A DNA stretch of 64,000 nt from Dokdonella sp. (GTDB taxonomy: Bacteria; Pseudomonadota; Gammaproteobacteria; Xanthomonadales; Rhodanobacteraceae), in assembly GCA_024707225.1 (NCBI GenBank), contig JANQAE010000001.1, positions 1,240,001 to 1,304,000 on the forward strand. Reading direction: 5' to 3'. The notes below the pieces were generated by a model. The model saw nothing but the letters and a program-made list of their open reading frames with translations. It was not told where the DNA came from and made no database searches. The position numbers were made by a program, and so were the translations under genes. Below, in pieces: positions 56,011 to 64,000 of this stretch; the stretch's first letter is position 1, and every line of letters starts with the position of its first letter.

Positions 56011-57621
56011 ATGCCCGCCGCCCCCAGCCTGCTCCGCTCGATGCTCAGTTTCAGCGGCGGCACCTTCGTCTCGCGCCTGCTCGGCCTGGTCCGCGAGATG
56101 GTCATCGCCTGGACCTTCGGCGCCAACGCGACCACCGACGCGTTCTGGGTCGCGTTCCGGATTCCGAACTTCATGCGCCGGCTGTTCGCCGAGGGCTCGT
56201 TCGCGGCGGCCTTCGTGCCGGTGCTGACCGAGGTCAAGGAGCGCGGCAGCGCCGAGGCGCTGCGCGAGCTGATCGCGCGCGCGGCCGGCACGCTCGGCGG
56301 CATCCTGCTGGTCGTGACCGCGCTCGGCATCGTCTGCGCCGACGGCGTCACGCGCGTGTTCGCGCCCGGATCGATCGACGATCCGGCCAAGCTCGCGCTG
56401 ACCTCGGACCTGCTGCGGCTGACGTTTCCGTACCTGCTGTTCATCTCGCTGACGGCGCTGGCCGGCAGCGTGCTCAACAGCTTCCACCGCTTCGCGCTGC
56501 CGGCGCTGACGCCGGTGATCTTCAATCTGTGCATGATCGCCGGCGCGCTGTGGCTGGCGCCGCGGATGGACGTGCCGATCATGGCGCTGGGCTGGGCGAT
56601 CCTGGCCGCGGGCGTGTTCCAGCTGCTGTTCCAGCTGCCGGCACTGCGCCGTCTGAACCTGCTGACGCTGCCGCGCTGGGGCTGGCGCCATCCGGACGTG
56701 CAGCGGATCCTCAAGCTGATGGTGCCGACGCTGTTCGGCTCCTCGGTCGCCCAGGTCAACCTGCTGCTCGACACGCTGATCGCCTCGTTCCTGATCACCG
56801 GCTCGCAGACCTGGCTGGCGCAGACCGACCGCCTGCTGGAGTTTCCGCTCGGCCTGTTCGGCGTCGCGCTCGGCACGGTGATCCTGCCGTCGCTGTCGCG
56901 CCATCACGTCGGCGCCGATCCGGACGGCTATTCGCGCGCGCTCGACTGGGGCCTGCGCACGGCGCTGCTGATCGCGCTGCCGGCGATGCTCGGCCTGGTG
57001 CTGCTGGCCGAGCCGATCGTCTCGACGCTGTTCCAGCACGGCCGCTTCGACGCGCACGACGTGCGCATGGCGGCGCTGTCGCTGTCGGCGCTGAGCGTCG
57101 GCCTGCCGGCGTTCGTGCTGGTCAAGGTGCTGGCGCCGGCGTTCTACGCGCGGCAGGACACGCGCACGCCGGTGCGCGCCGGCATCGCCGCGATGGTCGC
57201 CAGCATGCTGCTCAACGGCGTCTTCGTCGGCCTGCTGCTGGTGCTGTGGCACCGCCCGGAGGACGTCGCCGACGGCTGGTTGGCCGCGCTCGACCGCGTC
57301 CCGGGCCTGCACGTGGGTCTCGCGCTGGCCAGCGCGCTGGCGAGCTATCTCAACCTCGCCCTGCTCTGGCGCGCGCTGCGCCGCGAAGGCGTCTATCGGC
57401 GCGCGCCGGGCTGGGGCCGCCATCTGCTGCGGCTGACGCTGGCCTGCGCGGCGATGGTCGCGGTGCTGCTGGCCGGACTCGCCGTCTGGCACGACTGGAC
57501 GCAGTGGTCGGCGGCCACGCGCCTGACGCGCCTGCTGGTACTGATCGGCGCGGCCGGCGCCGCGTTCGTCGTGACGCTGCTCGCGCTCGGTCTGCGCCTG
57601 CGCGATCTGCGCGGGCATTGA
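56011..57621 (+). CDS. murJ: Lipid II flippase MurJ
   Basis: 536 residues, about 14 membrane helices, MATE-like MOP superfamily. MurJ moves lipid-linked peptidoglycan precursor across the inner membrane. Landmarks: SGGTFVSRLLGLVREMVIAW, ATTDAFWVAFRIPNFMRRLF, AEGSFAAAFVPVL, and QTDRLLEFPLGLFGVALGT. The ATG at 56011 is the best-supported start; in-frame sequence upstream is Arg/Pro-rich. The usual rpsT-murJ-ribF-ileS neighbourhood is kept. Confidence 0.95.
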   Translation: MPAAPSLLRSMLSFSGGTFVSRLLGLVREMVIAWTFGANATTDAFWVAFRIPNFMRRLFAEGSFAAAFVPVLTEVKERGSAEALRELIARAAGTLGGILLVVTALGIVCADGVTRVFAPGSIDDPAKLALTSDLLRLTFPYLLFISLTALAGSVLNSFHRFALPALTPVIFNLCMIAGALWLAPRMDVPIMALGWAILAAGVFQLLFQLPALRRLNLLTLPRWGWRHPDVQRILKLMVPTLFGSSVAQVNLLLDTLIASFLITGSQTWLAQTDRLLEFPLGLFGVALGTVILPSLSRHHVGADPDGYSRALDWGLRTALLIALPAMLGLVLLAEPIVSTLFQHGRFDAHDVRMAALSLSALSVGLPAFVLVKVLAPAFYARQDTRTPVRAGIAAMVASMLLNGVFVGLLLVLWHRPEDVADGWLAALDRVPGLHVGLALASALASYLNLALLWRALRREGVYRRAPGWGRHLLRLTLACAAMVAVLLAGLAVWHDWTQWSAATRLTRLLVLIGAAGAAFVVTLLALGLRLRDLRGH

Positions 57622-57708
57622 GGATCGGTGCATCGGCCCGCGCCGAATGCGCCACGACGGGACGCCGCACGCGCCCGCGCAGTGACGACGGCGATGCGGG
57701 CGCCTCGC

Positions 57709-57714
57709 TATAAT
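57709..57714 (+). promoter_or_regulatory. -10 element placing the ribF start at its ATG
   Basis: A perfect TATAAT ends 6 bases before the ribF ATG (57721), so transcription should begin at about the A of the ATG, giving a leaderless mRNA. No good -35 lies at 16-18 bp (ACGACG) and no Shine-Dalgarno fits between. Confidence 0.55.
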
Positions 57715-57720
57715 CGCCCG

Positions 57721-58683
57721 ATGATCCAGGTATTCGACGGTGCCGCGGGGCCGAGTCTCGCCCCAGGCGGCAGTGTGGCGTGCGTCGGTGCGTTCGACGG
57801 CGTCCATCGCGGGCATCGCGCCCTGCTCGATCGCGTGCGCGCCCGCGCCGACGCGCGCGGCCTGCCGGCCGTCGTGGTCAGCTTCGAGCCGATTCCGCGC
57901 GAGTTCTTCGCACGCGGCGGGCCGCTGCTGCGGCTGTCGGACCGGCACGACAAGATCGAGCAGTTCCAGGCCGCCGGCATCGACCGCGTGCTGCTGCTCG
58001 GCTTCGACGCCGAACTGGCCGGCTGGACCGCGCAGACCTTCATCGATCGCATCCTGGTCGCGCGGCTCGAGGCGCGCGAGGTGTTCGTCGGCGCCGACTT
58101 CCGTTTCGGCCGCGACCGCCAGGGCGACGTCGCGCTGCTGCGCGAGGCCGGCGAACGCGCCGGCTTCTCGGTCGACGTGTTCCCGGAGTTCGCACTCGAC
58201 GGCGGGCGCGTGCGCTCCAGCCGCATCCGCGAGCAGCTCGCGGCCGGCGACTTCGACGGCGCGGCGCATCTGCTCGGCCGCCGCTTCCGCATCGGCGGCG
58301 AGGTGATCCACGGCCAGCAGCTCGGCCGGCGCCTGGGCTATCCGACCGCGAACATCGCACTCGGCACGCGCGCCTCGCCGGTCCGCGGCATCTTCGCGGT
58401 GCGCGTGCACGGCCTGGACGGCGGACCGCATCCGGGCGTCGCCAGTCTCGGCGTGCGCCCGACCGTCGACGGCAGCGGCGCGCCGCTGCTCGAGGCGCAT
58501 CTGTTCGACTTCGACGGCGACCTCTACGGCCGCCGCCTCGACGTGGAGTTCGTCGCCAAGCTGCGCGACGAGGAAAAATTCGCCGATCTCGACGCGCTGG
58601 TCCGGCAGATGGACCGGGACGCGGCCGAGGCGCGCACGATTCTGGGCATGCCACAGGCCGCGAAGGCCGGAGCGACTGCGTGA
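57721..58683 (+). CDS. ribF: Bifunctional riboflavin kinase/FMN adenylyltransferase
   Basis: 320 residues making FMN and FAD from riboflavin. The N-terminal adenylyltransferase domain has the nucleotidyl-transferase loop [13 protein letters not shown] and SSRIREQL near its end. The C-terminal riboflavin kinase has [14 protein letters not shown] and [10 protein letters not shown]. The stop overlaps the ileS GTG (58680-58683). A -10 TATAAT lies so close that the message may be leaderless. Complete and in one frame. Confidence 0.96.
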   Translation: MIQVFDGAAGPSLAPGGSVACVGAFDGVHRGHRALLDRVRARADARGLPAVVVSFEPIPREFFARGGPLLRLSDRHDKIEQFQAAGIDRVLLLGFDAELAGWTAQTFIDRILVARLEAREVFVGADFRFGRDRQGDVALLREAGERAGFSVDVFPEFALDGGRVRSSRIREQLAAGDFDGAAHLLGRRFRIGGEVIHGQQLGRRLGYPTANIALGTRASPVRGIFAVRVHGLDGGPHPGVASLGVRPTVDGSGAPLLEAHLFDFDGDLYGRRLDVEFVAKLRDEEKFADLDALVRQMDRDAAEARTILGMPQAAKAGATA

Positions 58684-61564
58684 GCAAGGATTACAAGAAC
58701 ACCATCAACCTGCCCAAGACCGACTTCGCGATGAAGGCCGATCTGGCCAGGCGCGAGCCGGCGATGCTGGCCGACTGGTACGCCAGGGAGCGCTACCAGA
58801 CGATCCAGCGCCACACCGCCGGCCGCGCGCGCGCGTTCATCCTGCACGACGGCCCGCCGTACGCGAACGGCGTGATCCACATCGGTCACGCGGTCAACAA
58901 GGTGCTCAAGGACATCGTCGTCAAGTCCAAGCTGCTGGCCGGCTTCCGCTCGCCGTACGTGCCGGGCTGGGACTGCCACGGCCTGCCGATCGAGATCGCG
59001 GTCGAGAAGGAGGTCGGCAAGGTCGGCCAGAAGGTCGACGCGGCGACGTTCCGCGAGAAGTGCCGCGAATACGCGGCCAGGCAGATCGACCTGCAGCGCG
59101 CCGACTTCAAGCGCCTGGGCGTGCTCGGCGACTGGGACCATCCGTACCGCACGATGGACGCGCGCTTCGAGGCCGACATGCTGCGCGCATTGGCGCGCAT
59201 CTACGCCAACGGCCACGTCACGCGCGGCTTCAAGCCGGTGCACTGGTGCTTCGACTGCGGCTCGGCGCTGGCCGAGGCCGAGATCGAGTACGCCGACAAG
59301 ACCTCGCCGGCGATCGACGTCGCCTACGACGCGATCGACCCGCGTGCGCTGGCCGCGACGTTCGGCGTCACCGTCGACGACGACACGATCGTCGCCGTGC
59401 CGATCTGGACCACGACGCCGTGGACTCTGCCGGCCAGCCTGGCCGTCTCGCTCGGCCCCGAGCTCGAGTACGTGCTGGTCGAAGGACCGCCGCGCGACGG
59501 CAGGCGCGTGCTGCTGGTGATCGCGGCCGCGCTCGCCGGCAAGGCGCTGTCGCGCTACGCGATCGAGGACGCCGCACCGCTGGCCGGCAGCCGGCCGGCG
59601 CCCGGCGCCGCGCTCGAGCACGTCGAGCTGCAGCATCCGTTCTACGAGCGCAGCGTGCCGATCCTGGTCGGCGCGCACGTCAGCGCCGAGGACGGCACCG
59701 GTGCGGTCCACACCGCGCCCGGTCACGGCGTCGAGGACTTCACGGTCGGCCAGGCCTACGGCCTGATCGACCGCTACACCGCGTCCGAACTCAATCCGGT
59801 CGGCGGCAACGGCGTGTATCTGCCCGGCACGCCGCTGTTCGGGGGCCAGTTCATCTGGAAGGCCAACGACGCGATCGTCGAGCTGCTGCGCGGCAACGGC
59901 CATCTGCTCGCGTTCGCGAAGTTCGAGCACAGCTATCCGCACTGCTGGCGCCACAAGACACCGGTCGCGTTCCGCGCGACGCCGCAGTGGTTCATCAGCA
60001 TGGAGAAGGAAGGCCTGCGCGCGACCGCGCTGGAGGCGATCAAGGCGGTGCGCTGGATCCCGTCCTGGGGCGAGGAGCGCATCACCGGCATGATCGCCGG
60101 ACGGCCGGACTGGTGCATCTCGCGCCAGCGCACCTGGGGCGTGCCGATCGCCCTGTTCGTCGACAGGACGACCCAGCTGCCGCATCCGCGCAGCGTCGAG
60201 CTGTTCGAGCAGGTCGCGCAGCGCGTCGAGCGCGACGGCATCGACGCCTGGGCCGCGCTCGATCCGAGCGAACTGCTCGGCGCCGACGCCGGGCGCTACG
60301 AGAAGGTCTCCGACGTGCTCGACGTCTGGTTCGACTCGGGCGTGACGCATTACGCCGTGCTCGATCAGCGGCCCGAGCTCGCACACGGCCCGGACGACCG
60401 CGTCATGTATCTGGAAGGTTCGGACCAGCATCGCGGCTGGTTCCATTCCTCGCTGCTGACCGCCTCGGCGATGCACGGCCGCGCCCCGTACCACGAGGTG
60501 CTGACGCACGGCTTCACGGTCGACCAGCAAGGCCGCAAGATGTCCAAGTCGCTCGGCAACGTGGTCGCGCCGCAGAAGGTCGTCGACACGCTCGGCGCCG
60601 ATGTGCTGCGCCTGTGGGTCGCCTCGACCGACTACCGCAACGAGATCGCGGTCTCCGACGAGATCCTCAAGCGCGTGTCCGACGCGTACCGGCGCATCCG
60701 CAACACCGCGCGCTTCCTGCTCGGCAACCTCGACGGATTCGACCCGGCACGGCATCTGCTGCCGGTCGATCGCTGCCTGCTGCTCGACCAGTGGGCCGTG
60801 CAGCAGGCGCACGACGTGCAGACCGCGGTCGTGGCCGCCTACGAGCGCTACGACTTCCCGGAGATCGTGCAGCGCGTGCAGAACTTCTGCACGAACGAGA
60901 TGGGCTCGCTGTACCTGGACATCACCAAGGACCGGCTCTACACGATGCCGACCGACAGCCACGGCCGGCGCAGCGCGCAGAGCGCGATGTTCCACATCCT
61001 CGAGGCGCTGGTGCGCTGGCTGGCGCCGCTGACCAGCTTCACGGCCGAGGAGATCTGGCAGCATCTGCCGGCGCGCACCGGCGGCGCGTCGCGCGGCGAA
61101 TCGGTGCTGCTGGAGACCTGGTACGACGGCCTCGCCGCGACGCAGGGCTCGGCCGAGCGCCGCGCGTACTGGAGCGATCTGCTGGCGATCCGCGCGGCGG
61201 TGTCCAAGGTGCTCGAGGGCATGCGCGCGGCCGGCACGATCGGCGCTTCGCTGCAGGCCGAGGTCACGCTGCACCTGGACGCCGCGGCGCGGGCGCGCTA
61301 CGCCGACCAGGCGGCCGAGCTGCGCTTCTTCTTCATCACCTCGTCGCTGACGCTGGCCGATCTCGACACGCGTCCGGCCGATGCGGTCCGCGCCGAGGTC
61401 GACGGCATCGAGGTCTGGATCGCCGCGCGCGCGAGCGAGGCCGCCAAATGCGTGCGCTGCTGGCACTACCGGCCGGAGGTCGGCACGTTCGCCGACGACC
61501 CGGAGCTGTGCGGGCGCTGCGTCGACAACGTGGAAGGTCAGGGGAGGCGCGTCACTGGTTCTGA
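58680..61564 (+). CDS. ileS: Isoleucyl-tRNA synthetase (frameshift in last codons)
   Basis: About 961 residues, class I synthetase with editing domain. ATP-site motif [13 protein letters not shown], and KMSKSLGN in [12 protein letters not shown]. The editing domain includes [11 protein letters not shown] and the [12 protein letters not shown] motif. The C-terminal zinc site is CVRCWHY...CGRCV. A missing G in the GGGG run at 61541-61544 hides the natural end; with it the protein ends VEGQGEARHWF at TGA 61562-61564. Without it the frame runs on into the tRNA genes. GTG start overlapping ribF. The lspA and ispH genes that follow ileS in many gammaproteobacteria are not here. Confidence 0.96.
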
Positions 61565-61623
61565 GCGCCGGCGCGGTCCCTCGGCGCAGCGCCGCGGACC
61601 GCGCGCGGGCGCGTACAAACCTG

Positions 61624-61652
61624 TTGTCCGCTGCAAGCGCAGTGACTATACT
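61624..61652 (+). promoter_or_regulatory. Sigma-70-type promoter of the tRNA pair
   Basis: TTGTCC (61624-61629), 17-bp spacer, TATACT (61647-61652). The start would be near 61660, just ahead of the tRNA-Thr. Confidence 0.75.
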
Positions 61653-61665
61653 TCGCGGCCCTCGA

Positions 61666-61741
<76 letters not shown>

Positions 61742-61742
61742 A

Positions 61743-61817
61743 GGGCGGTTAGCTCAGCGGTAGAGCACTGCCTTCACACGGCAGGTGTCGCAGGTTCGAT
61801 CCCTGCACCGCCCACCA
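61743..61817 (+). tRNA. tRNA-Val (anticodon CAC)
   Basis: Acceptor GGGCGGT/ACCGCCC, D-arm AGCTCAGCGGTAGAGC, anticodon stem CTGCC/GGCAG with loop TTCACAC (anticodon CAC), T-arm CAGGTTCGATCCCTG, encoded CCA (61815-61817). One base separates it from tRNA-Thr, so they are processed from one transcript. Reads GTG codons. Confidence 0.96.
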
Positions 61818-61866
61818 TTCAATCAGCACCTGGCAATTCGGATAGGTGCGAGTACGGCAAACATCG

Positions 61867-61899
61867 AAACCGCCCTGCGAAATCGGGGCGGTTTTTTTT
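61867..61899 (+). terminator. Terminator of the tRNA operon
   Basis: AAACCGCCC (61867-61875), 10-base loop, GGGCGGTTT (61886-61894) and an eight-T run (61892-61899). Strong rho-independent terminator about 50 bases after tRNA-Val. Confidence 0.88.
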
Positions 61900-62108
61900 G
61901 CCTGCCACCTGCCGCGCTCGCGGCAACCCCGGCCAGGTTCTCCGTCATGCTGCGCGGTCGCCGACGGCCGGTCGACGTGGCGGCCCGTCCTCTGGTACGA
62001 CCCGCTCGATCGCGTCCTCGGCGCGGGTGGCGGGACCGGTGATCAGGCGAACTGTGGGAAAATCAAACGCATCGGCCGACAGGCCGCCGATGGCGTGAAA
62101 ACGGGAGC

Positions 62109-64000
62109 ATGGCACAGGCGTCCAGGCAGTATCGTTTCGGCCGGTTCATGCTGAATCCGCAGGCTCGCCAGTTGTTCGAGGACGGACGTCTGGTGGCGCT
62201 GGCTCCCAAGGTCCTCGATGTCCTGCTGTGGTTGTTCGAGCACCGCGGACGCGCGGTCGGCCGTGACGAGCTCGGCGCAGCGATCTGGGGCAAGGCGGAT
62301 TTCACCGACGGGCAGCTCGACCAGCTGATCTGGGGCTTGCGGCGCGCGCTCGGCGACAGCGAGCGTACCGTGATCCGCACGGTGCCGCGTTTCGGTTACC
62401 TCTGGACCGCCGAGGTCGAACCGGCGATGCCGCCCGTCGACACGGACGCCACCCTCGCCGCCGACGGGGCCTCTGAGGTCGACGAGGAACCTGCCGCCGC
62501 GCCCGGGACCGAGGCCGCCAGGATTTCGGAGGCCGCGAGTACGCCGCGACGGTTCCCGCGGATCGCGCTCGGCGCTTTCGCGCTGCTGGCCGTGGCCGCC
62601 GGTACATGGGGACTGCATTGGCGGTATCGCGCCACGCCGCCGGACTCGACGGCGACCCGGCCGGCCGCGCCGGCGACGGCGGGCTTGGTGGCGGTGCTCC
62701 CGGTCGTGATGGACGTCGAGTCGGACAGTCGGTTTGCATGGCTGCGTCTGGGCCTGATGGATCTGATCGCCGCGCGCCTGATCGAGGGCGGCGCCCATGT
62801 GGTGCCGGCGCAGAACATCGTGGCCTTGATCGGAGAACGCGGCGAGGCGCTTCCGGATGCGGAAAGGATCCGCGAGGTCACGGGGGCGACGATCGTCATC
62901 GCGCCGTCGATCCATCGCGGCAGCGACGGCTGGCGGTTGCGGTTGGATCTCGGCGGCCTGGAAGGAGCGCTCGAGATCGAGGTCCACGACGCCGAACCCA
63001 CCGCCACGGCGCGCCAGGCCGCCGATCGCGTGCTGGTGCTGATGAACCGCGCGCCGGTCACCGGGCGCCCTGGCGAAGAACGTGCCGGCGAGGAAGCAGC
63101 CGCTCTGCTCATCGATGCGGCGGTCGCCAGCGAGCGCTTCGATGTCGCGCAGCGGCTCCTGGACGAGGTGCCGCCGGCGTTGCGCAGCGCACCGCGGTGC
63201 GCTTCATGGGCGTCCACGTACTGCTGGCGCAGGGCAGGACGGCCGAGGCACTGGCCGAGCTGGAAGCGCTGGCCGGATCCGATGCGGATCTGGCGGAGGA
63301 TGACGGATTGCGTTCGTCGATCCTGCAGGCCCTGGGCGCGGTGCTCGTCCGCAGCGGACGTCCTCCCGCCGAGGCGCTGAAGCCCCTCGACGGTGCCGTG
63401 GAGGCCGCCAGCAAGGCGCAGTCCGCGGGCAACTACGGTTCCGCGCTGCAGAGCCGGGCTGCCTTGAACGTCATGCTCGAGCGCTGGCCCGAGGCCGATG
63501 CCGACTTCGCGCAGGCGCGCGTCACGATGGAAATGATCGGCGACAGTCTCGGCCTGGCGGAACTGGACGCGAACGAAGCCGGAGCCCTCATCAAGCGACA
63601 GCGCTATGCCGAAGCCGCGACGCTGCAAGCCCGGGCGATCGAGCGCCTCGAGCGGTTTCCGGTCGGGGGAGGCGCTGAGAATTGCCTACGGCAATCAGAT
63701 CGCCCTGGAACTGGACCTGCTCGACACGCCGGCCGCGCTCGACACGGCCACCAAGGCCCTGAAGACCCTCGAAAAGACCACCGACCTGCGTGCCGTTTCC
63801 TGGCTCGCCGTGCAGGTCAGCCGCGCCGACATCGCGGCCGGTCGCCTGGGCGAGGCGGAAAGGCGACTCATCGCCGTCAGGGCGGCGCTCGACCCGGCGG
63901 TACCGGAGGATCGCTATTCGAATGCGCAACTCCTGCTCGCACAGCTGGCACTCGCTCGCGGGGATGCCGCCGAGGCGGCGCGCCTGGCCGCCTCGGCCGC
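62109..64000 (+). CDS. Winged-helix (CadC/OmpR-type DNA-binding) regulator with TPR-like C-terminus, partial, two frameshifts
   Basis: An N-terminal OmpR-type winged helix (residues ~8-100: FGRFMLNPQARQLFEDGRLV, LAPKVLDVLLWLFEHRGRAV, RTVPRFGYLW) is followed by an acidic linker and a single membrane helix near residues 155-175 (FPRIALGAFALLAVAAGTWG). Beyond it lie a beta/alpha region and a long helical TPR-like part (TAEALAELEALAGSDADLAE, RLGEAERRLIAVRAAL). This is the CadC/ToxR-like layout of a membrane-bound one-component regulator. The frame shifts near 63190-63200 (base missing) and in the GGGGG run near 63665-63670 (extra G). It runs off the window. A GGGAG lies only 2-3 bases before the ATG, so the true start may differ. 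Confidence 0.78.

Overview
The window is GC-rich DNA from a free-living, Gram-negative proteobacterium. Gene content (uvrA, then rplU-rpmA-obgE, rpsT, murJ, ribF-ileS; large propeller-type sensor kinases; winged-helix/TPR regulators; PCu(A)C copper chaperone; DUF4139 protein) suggests a gammaproteobacterium of the Xanthomonadales/Rhodanobacteraceae type. That placement is inference from gene order and content only. I see no insertion sequence, integrase, phage gene, rRNA operon or CRISPR array.

Region 1 (1-14.4 kb) looks like a low-oxygen/stress island. It holds a beta-CASP metallohydrolase (partial), a thymidine/AMP phosphorylase-like gene coupled to a PRPP-synthetase-like gene, and a free-standing PhaC N-terminal domain coupled to a HlyD-RbbA-YhhJ export system. 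It continues with a P-type ATPase coupled to a universal stress protein, a cytochrome b561, a GNAT acetyltransferase, a phasin-like protein and a DUF883-like membrane protein. Six near-palindromes of the FNR/DNR type (TTGAY-N4-RTCAA or one base off) lie in front of six of these transcripts. Each sits about 41.5 bp upstream of the start expected from a nearby -10-like hexamer. This is the strongest unexplained pattern in the window.

Region 2 (14.6-33.6 kb) is accessory metabolism and signalling: a giant propeller sensor histidine kinase with a convergent NarL-type regulator, a secreted sialidase-like Asp-box protein, a HIT hydrolase, and a paoABC-type molybdenum aldehyde oxidoreductase. It also has a permease/M1-aminopeptidase fusion whose ABC ATPase partner survives only as an 80-residue remnant with a ruined Walker A motif, a LysR regulator divergent from an NTF2-like/SDR pair, and a secreted alpha/beta hydrolase that ends in a good terminator.

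Region 3 (33.9-50.4 kb) has mutS followed by two acyltransferase-3 membrane enzymes, a lower-GC orphan membrane protein, a DUF969-DUF979-pcp 5-oxoproline module, three small secreted proteins or lipoproteins (one MalM-like), dcd, a secreted esterase, a crotonase-fold enzyme, a DUF4139 protein, a copper chaperone and a thioesterase.

Region 4 (50.4-64 kb) is the housekeeping core: uvrA, rplU-rpmA, obgE, rpsT, murJ, ribF-ileS, tRNA-Thr(CGT), tRNA-Val(CAC), and a partial winged-helix/TPR regulator cut by the window end.

Data quality: about fifteen single-base frameshifts interrupt otherwise well-conserved genes, including mutS and ileS. Many fall in G/C runs. I treat these as probable sequencing or assembly indels and annotate the whole gene across each shift, giving the position.
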